From contig JAZQJI010000025.1 in assembly GCA_045541475.1 (NCBI GenBank), positions 1 to 64,000 of the forward strand: a stretch of DNA of 64,000 nt. Reading direction: 5' to 3'. Below the pieces are notes generated by a model. That model searched no databases and had not been told where the DNA came from. It saw only the letters and a list, made by a program, of their open reading frames with translations. Positions 59,221 to 64,000 of the stretch are shown here, one piece after another (positions within the stretch are counted from its first letter, which is position 1; each line of letters opens with the position of its first letter). The position numbers were made by a program, and so were the translations under genes. This DNA comes from RGIG3077 sp045541475. Its GTDB lineage: Bacteria > Bacillota > Clostridia > Oscillospirales > Ruminococcaceae.

Positions 59221-59847
59221 ATGACAGAAACTGAATGGCTGAAAGCTCTGGAGCAGCGACACGGAGCAGAAATGCAACAAAAAATTTCATCAGCCTGCGT
59301 TGCGATCTGCGGACTTGGTGGACTTGGATCGAATGTTGCGATTTCTCTTGCAAGGGCAGGTGTTGGAACGCTTATACTTATTGATTTTGACAGGGTTGAT
59401 ATATCAAATCTTCATCGTCAGCAGTACAAGGTTTCACAGCTTGGAATGTACAAGTGTGACGCTATGAAAGAGTTGGTTTCAGAGATTAACCCTTATTGCA
59501 ATGTCAGGACACATACAGTAAGGCTTACTGAGGAAAACCTCTCGCTTGTTTCTGATTGCGATATCGTCTGCGAGTGCTTTGACAATGCAGAGTGCAAGGT
59601 TATGCTCGTAAACACAGTTGCAGAGCGTTACCCCGACAAGTATATCGTTTCGGCTTCGGGAATGTCGGGGCTTCATACGGGTAACACAATTACCACAAAA
59701 AAGCTCGGCAAAAAATTATATATCTGCGGTGACGGAGAAAGTGATGTAAAGGACGACATAACGCTCTTTGCTCCCCGTGTAATGCTCTGCGCCGCGCACC
59801 AGGCGAACACTGTACTGCGTATTATCGTAGGCAAATTTGAAGTATAG
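59221..59847 (+). CDS. thiF: ThiS adenylyltransferase ThiF
   Basis: 208-aa E1-like enzyme that adenylates ThiS. It has the ATP motif GLGGLGSNVAISLARAG (~35-51), DFDRVDISNLHRQQY (~57-71) with the catalytic Asp/Arg region, and a shorter C-terminus than E. coli ThiF, as in many Clostridia. ATG 59221 overlaps the end of thiS closely, with GGAGGTGG upstream. No CxxC zinc pair is visible in the C-terminal part. Confidence 0.9.
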   Translation: MTETEWLKALEQRHGAEMQQKISSACVAICGLGGLGSNVAISLARAGVGTLILIDFDRVDISNLHRQQYKVSQLGMYKCDAMKELVSEINPYCNVRTHTVRLTEENLSLVSDCDIVCECFDNAECKVMLVNTVAERYPDKYIVSASGMSGLHTGNTITTKKLGKKLYICGDGESDVKDDITLFAPRVMLCAAHQANTVLRIIVGKFEV

Positions 59848-59860
59848 AAAGGATTTTATT

Positions 59861-60628
59861 ATGGAAGATAAGCTTATTTTAGGCGGGCAAGAGTTTAGCT
59901 CACGCTTTATTTTAGGCTCAGGGAAGTATTCTCTGAAGCTCATTGAATCGGCTGTGCGTGACGCAGGGGCAGAGATTATCACCCTTGCGGTACGCCGTGC
60001 AAACACAAAGGAGCAGGAAAATATCCTCGACTACATACCGGAAGGTGTAACACTTCTTCCTAATACATCGGGTGCAAGAACAGCGCAGGAAGCTGTCCGT
60101 ATCGCAAGACTTGCCCGTGAAATCGGGTGCGGTAATTTTGTGAAAATCGAGATTATGCGTGACACGAAATATCTTCTCCCCGACAACAACGAAACTATAA
60201 AGGCTACTGAAATTCTTGCAAACGAGGGCTTTGTCGTACTGCCGTATATGTATCCCGATTTGTATGCCGCAAGGGATTTGGTGAATGCAGGTGCTTCGGC
60301 TGTAATGCCTCTTGCTGCACCGATTGGCTCAAACAAGGGACTTGCTACAAGGGAATTTATTCAGATTTTAGTTGATGAAATCGACCTGCCCGTTATTGTT
60401 GACGCAGGAATAGGCAGACCTTCACAAGCTTGCGAGGCAATGGAAATGGGAGCGGCGGCAATTATGGCAAACACTGCTCTTGCTACAGCAGGAGATTTAC
60501 CGATGATGGCTTCCGCTTTTAAAAACGCTGTTGAAGCAGGGAGAAAAGCGTATCTCTCAGGACTTGGCAGAGTGCTGACGAGAGGTGCATCGGCTTCTGA
60601 CCCACTCACAGGCTTTTTAAGAGATTGA
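59861..60628 (+). CDS. thiG: Thiazole synthase
   Basis: 255-aa TIM barrel that joins deoxyxylulose phosphate, dehydroglycine and ThiS sulfur into the thiazole. Family motifs include FILGSGKYS, LPNTSGARTAQEAVR, VLPYMYPD and DAGIGRPSQACEAMEMGA. The Schiff-base Lys lies in KIEIMRD (~residue 97). ATG 59861 follows AGAAAGGA by 7 nt. It overlaps no gene and leads into thiH after 8 nt. Confidence 0.94.
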   Translation: MEDKLILGGQEFSSRFILGSGKYSLKLIESAVRDAGAEIITLAVRRANTKEQENILDYIPEGVTLLPNTSGARTAQEAVRIARLAREIGCGNFVKIEIMRDTKYLLPDNNETIKATEILANEGFVVLPYMYPDLYAARDLVNAGASAVMPLAAPIGSNKGLATREFIQILVDEIDLPVIVDAGIGRPSQACEAMEMGAAAIMANTALATAGDLPMMASAFKNAVEAGRKAYLSGLGRVLTRGASASDPLTGFLRD

Positions 60629-60636
60629 GGTGCAAA

Positions 60637-61890
60637 ATGGACAACAGATTTTTTGTGGACGGCGAGCATCTTTCACCCTCTGCCCTTGAGAAAAAGCACA
60701 AGCTTGAAACCGACCTTTCGAGCCGCACAAATCATATGGAATATATGAGTGGTATGGAAAAGATAAATTCCGACATAATGGAAAAGGTTCTGTCTGAAAT
60801 GGATAGCTACGATTACACAAGGTATACTGCAAAGGACGTAAAGTCAGCCCTTCAGCACGAAAACTGTTCGGTAGAGGATTTCAAGGCACTTTTGTCACCT
60901 GCCGCAGAGCCGTCTTTAGAGCAGATGGCGGAGCGTGCAAGATATGAAACGTCAAAGCATTTCGGCAACACGGTGTATATGTTTACGCCCCTTTATATTG
61001 CAAATTACTGCGAGAATTACTGCGTTTACTGTGGCTTTAACTGCTACAACAACATAAGCCGTATGAAGCTCAATATGGAGCAGATAGAGCATGAAATGAA
61101 GATAATCTCCGACAGCGGCATGGAAGAAATACTCATTCTTACAGGAGAAAGCCGTGCAATGAGTAATGTTGAATATATTGGTGAAGCCTGCAAGCTTGCA
61201 CAAAAATATTTCCGTATGGTCGGGCTTGAAATATACCCCGTAAATACAGATGAGTATAAATATCTCCACGAATGCGGTGCCGACTATGTCACAGTTTTTC
61301 AGGAAACATATAACAGCGATCGCTATTCAGACTTACACCTGCTTGGTCACAAGCGAGTGTATCCATACCGTTTTGATGCACAAGAAAGGGCACTTATTGG
61401 TGGTATGAGAGGCGTCGCATTTTCGGCACTTCTGGGGCTTTCCGATTTCCGTAAAGACGCTCTGGCAAGTGCTTTGCACGTCTACTATCTCCAGAGGAAA
61501 TACCCCCACGCTGAAATGTCGCTGTCTTGTCCTCGTCTTCGTCCGATTATCAATAACGATAAAATCAATCCCCTTGATGTTCACGAAACACAGCTTTGTC
61601 AGATTATATGTGCATACAGAATTTTTCTTCCTTTTGTGGGAATTACCGTTTCTTCAAGAGAAAGTGAGAGCTTCAGAAACGGTATAGTGAAGATTGCCGC
61701 AACAAAGGTTTCCGCAGGCGTTTCCACAGGCATAGGCGACCACGAAAGCAAGTACAGCGGAAAGGAAACAGACGGCAATCAGGGAGACGAACAGTTTGAA
61801 ATAAACGACGGCAGAAGCCTTGACGTAATGTATAAGGACATCGCTGCAGAGGGATTACAGCCAGTTTTAAACGATTATATCTATATGTGA
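60637..61890 (+). CDS. thiH: Tyrosine lyase (2-iminoacetate synthase) ThiH
   Basis: 417-aa radical SAM enzyme that cleaves tyrosine to give dehydroglycine for ThiG. The cluster motif is CENYCVYCGF (CxxxCxxC, ~residues 128-137), after MFTPLYIANY. The C-terminal part has the BATS-like region (SSRESESFRNG; KVSAGVSTGIGDH). Presence of ThiH rather than ThiO fits an anaerobe. ATG 60637 follows GAGGTG by 5 nt. Confidence 0.94.
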   Translation: MDNRFFVDGEHLSPSALEKKHKLETDLSSRTNHMEYMSGMEKINSDIMEKVLSEMDSYDYTRYTAKDVKSALQHENCSVEDFKALLSPAAEPSLEQMAERARYETSKHFGNTVYMFTPLYIANYCENYCVYCGFNCYNNISRMKLNMEQIEHEMKIISDSGMEEILILTGESRAMSNVEYIGEACKLAQKYFRMVGLEIYPVNTDEYKYLHECGADYVTVFQETYNSDRYSDLHLLGHKRVYPYRFDAQERALIGGMRGVAFSALLGLSDFRKDALASALHVYYLQRKYPHAEMSLSCPRLRPIINNDKINPLDVHETQLCQIICAYRIFLPFVGITVSSRESESFRNGIVKIAATKVSAGVSTGIGDHESKYSGKETDGNQGDEQFEINDGRSLDVMYKDIAAEGLQPVLNDYIYM

Positions 61891-61897
61891 GGTGCGT

Positions 61898-62533
61898 ATG
61901 AAAAAGCTTGATACAACGATGTATTTTATAACCGACAGCACAAATCTAAGCGAGGATGAGTTTCTCTTCCGTGTTGAAGAAGCCTGCAAGGGCGGTGTGA
62001 CACTGATACAGCTTCGTGAAAAGGACAGAACAACAAGAGAGTATATTTCGCTTGCTCACAAGGTGCACAAAATCACGCAGAGCTATGGTATGCCACTCAT
62101 TATTGACGACAGAGTGGATGTTGCACTTGCAATTGATGCCGAGGGTGTTCATGTCGGGCAGTCGGATATGCCCGTAAAGCTTGCACGAAAGCTTATGGGT
62201 GAAAATAAAATTGTAGGTGCAACTGCAAAGACTGTTCCACAAGCTTTGGAGGCTTATGAACAGGGTGCTGATTATCTCGGAGTCGGTGCAATATACCCGA
62301 CAACTACAAAAGTGAAAACTGTGCTGACGAGTGTTGACACGCTGAAAGAGATAGTTAAAGCTGTACCGATTAAAGTAAACGCAATAGGTGGTCTTAACAG
62401 GGACAACATCGGCGTTTTAAGAAATAGCGGAATTGATGGAATATGTGTCGTTTCAGCAATTATGAAAGCTGATAACCCGTGCATTGCATCAAAAGAGCTG
62501 AGGGAGGCTTTCGATGAATTACAGCAAAATTAA
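61898..62533 (+). CDS. thiE: Thiamine-phosphate synthase
   Basis: 211-aa TIM barrel that couples HMP diphosphate and thiazole phosphate. Motifs include VTLIQLREKDR (~33-43), LIIDDRVDVALA, GVHVGQSDMP and GVGAIYPTTTK. ATG 61898 follows GAGGTG by 5 nt; a GTG two codons earlier is possible but overlaps that site. Its last 20 nt overlap thiD. Confidence 0.93.
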   Translation: MKKLDTTMYFITDSTNLSEDEFLFRVEEACKGGVTLIQLREKDRTTREYISLAHKVHKITQSYGMPLIIDDRVDVALAIDAEGVHVGQSDMPVKLARKLMGENKIVGATAKTVPQALEAYEQGADYLGVGAIYPTTTKVKTVLTSVDTLKEIVKAVPIKVNAIGGLNRDNIGVLRNSGIDGICVVSAIMKADNPCIASKELREAFDELQQN

Positions 62534-63308
62534 AACCGCCCTCACAATCGCAGGAAGCGACAGTAGCGGCGGTGCAGGAATTCAGGCTGATTTAAAGACA
62601 ATGCTTGCGAATGGAGTTTATGGAATGAGTGCAATAACCGCACTTACCGCCCAGAACACAACGGGAGTTGAAGCGATTTCAGAGGTATCACCAGAATTTC
62701 TCGGTCAACAGCTTGATGCAGTGTTTACAGATATTTTCCCCGATGCCGTCAAGACGGGAATGGTCGCAAATGCAAAGCTTATTGATATAATTGCTGAAAG
62801 GCTCAACTTTTATAAAGCTAAAAATATTGTCGTTGACCCTGTGATGATTGCCACAAGCGGAGCAAGGCTTATTTCAGAAAATGCGATAACTGTTTTAAAA
62901 GAAAAACTGCTGCCTTTGGCTGCTGTTGTAACGCCAAATATTCCTGAGTCCGAGGTGATGTCGGGAATGAGAATATCAAACAAATTGGATATGGAGCAAG
63001 CAGCAAAATACATCGGCGAGCGCTATGGTTGTTCGGTTCTGCTTAAAGGCGGTCATAGTATAAGCGACGCGAACGATTTGCTTTATGAAAACGGCGAAAT
63101 GACGTGGTTTGAGGGTGTGCGTATCAATAATCCCAACACCCATGGAACAGGCTGTACGCTGTCATCTGCAATTGCCTCAAATCTTGCAAAGGGTTATGAT
63201 TTAAAGCAGTCTGTAAAGCTTGCTAAGGAATACATTTCGGGTGCGCTGTCTGTTATGCTTGATTTAGGAAAAGGTAGCGGACCCATGCATCACGGCTACT
63301 TATTTTGA
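62514..63308 (+). CDS. thiD: Hydroxymethylpyrimidine/phosphomethylpyrimidine kinase
   Basis: 264-aa ribokinase-fold enzyme that phosphorylates HMP and HMP phosphate for ThiE. Family motifs: TIAGSDSSGGAGIQADLKT at the start and NPNTHGTGCTLSSAIA (~residues 205-220, anion hole and catalytic Asp-equivalent region). It overlaps thiE by 20 nt, with GAGGGAGG upstream. thiC is not in this operon, so HMP must come from another locus or be salvaged. Confidence 0.93.
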   Translation: MNYSKIKTALTIAGSDSSGGAGIQADLKTMLANGVYGMSAITALTAQNTTGVEAISEVSPEFLGQQLDAVFTDIFPDAVKTGMVANAKLIDIIAERLNFYKAKNIVVDPVMIATSGARLISENAITVLKEKLLPLAAVVTPNIPESEVMSGMRISNKLDMEQAAKYIGERYGCSVLLKGGHSISDANDLLYENGEMTWFEGVRINNPNTHGTGCTLSSAIASNLAKGYDLKQSVKLAKEYISGALSVMLDLGKGSGPMHHGYLF

Positions 63309-63329
63309 TGGAAATAGTTAGATATAAAA

Positions 63330-63370
63330 CAGAGCAACACCGCAATTAAACGATGTTGCTCTGCTCATTT
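63330..63370 (+). terminator. Terminator of the thi operon
   Basis: A perfect 10-bp stem (CAGAGCAACA at 63330-63339 with 63354-63363) followed by CTCATTTTTAC. It lies about 20 nt after the thiD stop. Confidence 0.7.
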
Positions 63371-63440
63371 TTACATTATCCACAGACTATCATAAACTGT
63401 TTAGGTTGAAAACTTCTATATGGCAATCGCCCTTTTCGTA

Positions 63441-63684
63441 GAGCTTTGCTGTTTATATGAACTGAGTTTAGATGATTTGCCGAGCGCTGAAATATGCAGT
63501 GAAGTTTGCCATTATTTGCAACAGGCGAAGCCACAGGATTCAACCATTTTCTGTTTTCTTTGATATTCTTGAAAAACCTTTTGATTGCTTTCTTCATAAT
63601 CCAACTGCGTTCCGATTTCAAGTACGATTGCCCTAAAATGCGTTTTATTGAAATATATGAAGCAGTAATTTAAGATATCCGCAA
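63441..63684. repeat. Direct repeat copy C, right edge of the accessory stretch
   Basis: The right ~150 bp (63534-63684) match the cwlD 5' region (copy A); the left ~40 bp match the left part of copy B. It lies between the thi operon terminator and the GH127-like gene. The rest of the 63371-63786 gap holds only this repeat, an inverted repeat AAGTAAC/GTTACTT (63698-63704, 63718-63724) and the palindrome GATTTGCAAATC (63772-63783). Confidence 0.8.
63534..63597 (-). pseudogene. Truncated copy of the cwlD start
   Basis: From ATG 63597 the frame reads MKKAIKRFFKNIKENRK, identical to the cytoplasmic end of CwlD, then leaves the cwlD frame by a one-base deletion (WLNP instead of KVES) while the DNA still matches to 63534. 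Beyond that the match is lost. No amidase domain follows. It is a fragment carried in repeat C, not a working gene. Confidence 0.75.
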
Positions 63685-63786
63685 CTTCTTTAAACCAAAG
63701 TAACTTACTTATGAAACGTTACTTATAAAATATATGTATCCTGCCATTTGAAACAAATTGAAAAAACTTTAGATTTGCAAATCAAG

Positions 63787-64000
63787 TTAACGCATTGTCA
63801 TCCACACACGCATTTGATTCTCTCCCCTATTGCCCCATGTATAGTAAGGAACAGCATAAGCAGAACATTCAATTTCTTCAAGTGGTTTATCAGCGTATAA
63901 TGTATCAATATCGGCAAGTCTTATTGCATCAACAGAAAGTTTAACAGTGCCATTGAGCAAATCACAATCAAAGTCATGTACATTTATGTTTGCATTGCGT
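63787..64000 (-). CDS. C-terminal end of a GH127-like beta-L-arabinofuranosidase (partial)
   Basis: An open minus-strand frame runs off the window edge and ends at the stop at 63787-63789. The last ~71 residues include ECSAYAVPYYTWGNRGEN and QMRVWM at the very end, which match the typical C-terminus of GH127 proteins (PYYxWxNRG...MxVW). Members remove beta-L-arabinofuranose from plant glycans or glycoproteins. The catalytic Cys/Glu region is outside the window. Confidence 0.72.
   Translation of the reverse strand, partial: RNANINVHDFDCDLLNGTVKLSVDAIRLADIDTLYADKPLEEIECSAYAVPYYTWGNRGENQMRVWMTMR

Noticed and set aside
63376..63621. Minus-strand frame of 81 codons beginning like CwlD
   Set aside because: Only the first ~17 codons match CwlD; then a one-base deletion shifts the frame and the rest is read-through of repeat C and thi terminator flank. 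Recorded as a pseudogene fragment.
1..64000. CRISPR array, prophage, transposase or integrase
   Set aside because: No regularly spaced repeat-spacer units, no phage structural genes and no recombinase motifs were found. The only regular repeats are the four contiguous 11-bp iterons at 4555.

Overview
The window looks like the chromosome of a low-GC Gram-positive Clostridia member, probably a Ruminococcus-like (Oscillospirales) gut or rumen fibre degrader. Reasons: two secreted proteins with type I dockerins, a CE2-type esterase lipoprotein, the edge of a GH127-type arabinofuranosidase, a FabK-based fatty-acid operon, the Firmicute order miaB-ricA-mutS-mutL-miaA-hfq, and the yggS-sepF-ylmH-divIVA-ileS-lspA-rluD division cluster. 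The species is inferred.

Layout. 1-1.8 kb: 3' end of a tRNA (probably Ser), two small unknown genes and a dockerin protein, all but the tRNA on the minus strand. 1.8-4.4 kb: a divergent promoter pair and a zinc-type ABC importer operon with a Fur-family-like operator. 4.5-14.2 kb: one long type II fatty-acid operon (acpP-fabK-fabD-fabG-fabF-accB-fabZ-accC-accD-accA plus an acyl-CoA synthetase). Its promoter has a -10 box but no -35 box; four GGAAC repeats with exact 11-bp period lie in its place. 14.3-16.4 kb: a multi-PAS regulator with a SARP/OmpR-type DNA-binding end, the kind of protein known to bind such repeats. 16.4-21.6 kb: two SGNH esterase lipoproteins, rubrerythrin, enolase and a tyrosine phosphatase. 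21.7-45.3 kb: a long minus-strand housekeeping block with split transketolase, HAD phosphatase, the division/isoleucyl-tRNA cluster, hfq, mismatch repair, tRNA modification, galE, radA and cwlD.

45.3-63.7 kb has the look of an accessory island. A ~150-bp sequence made of the cwlD promoter and its first codons occurs as a direct repeat at both ends, and a shorter third copy lies near the middle (54.5 kb). Inside are a large beta-helix dockerin protein, an RsiV-like lipoprotein with two unknown genes, an orphan solute-binding lipoprotein paired with a membrane-anchored LuxR-type regulator, a small secreted protein with a MacB/FtsX-type ABC exporter, a decayed sigma-factor fragment, and a TPP-riboswitch-controlled thiSFGHED operon. 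Much of this stretch looks richer in G+C at third positions than the housekeeping block (judged by eye, not calculated). The window ends in the 3' end of a GH127-like gene.

No CRISPR array, prophage, transposase or integrase was seen. The main candidates for new biology are the SARP/iteron control of fatty-acid synthesis, the solute-binding-protein/membrane-LuxR pair, and the repeat-bounded island.
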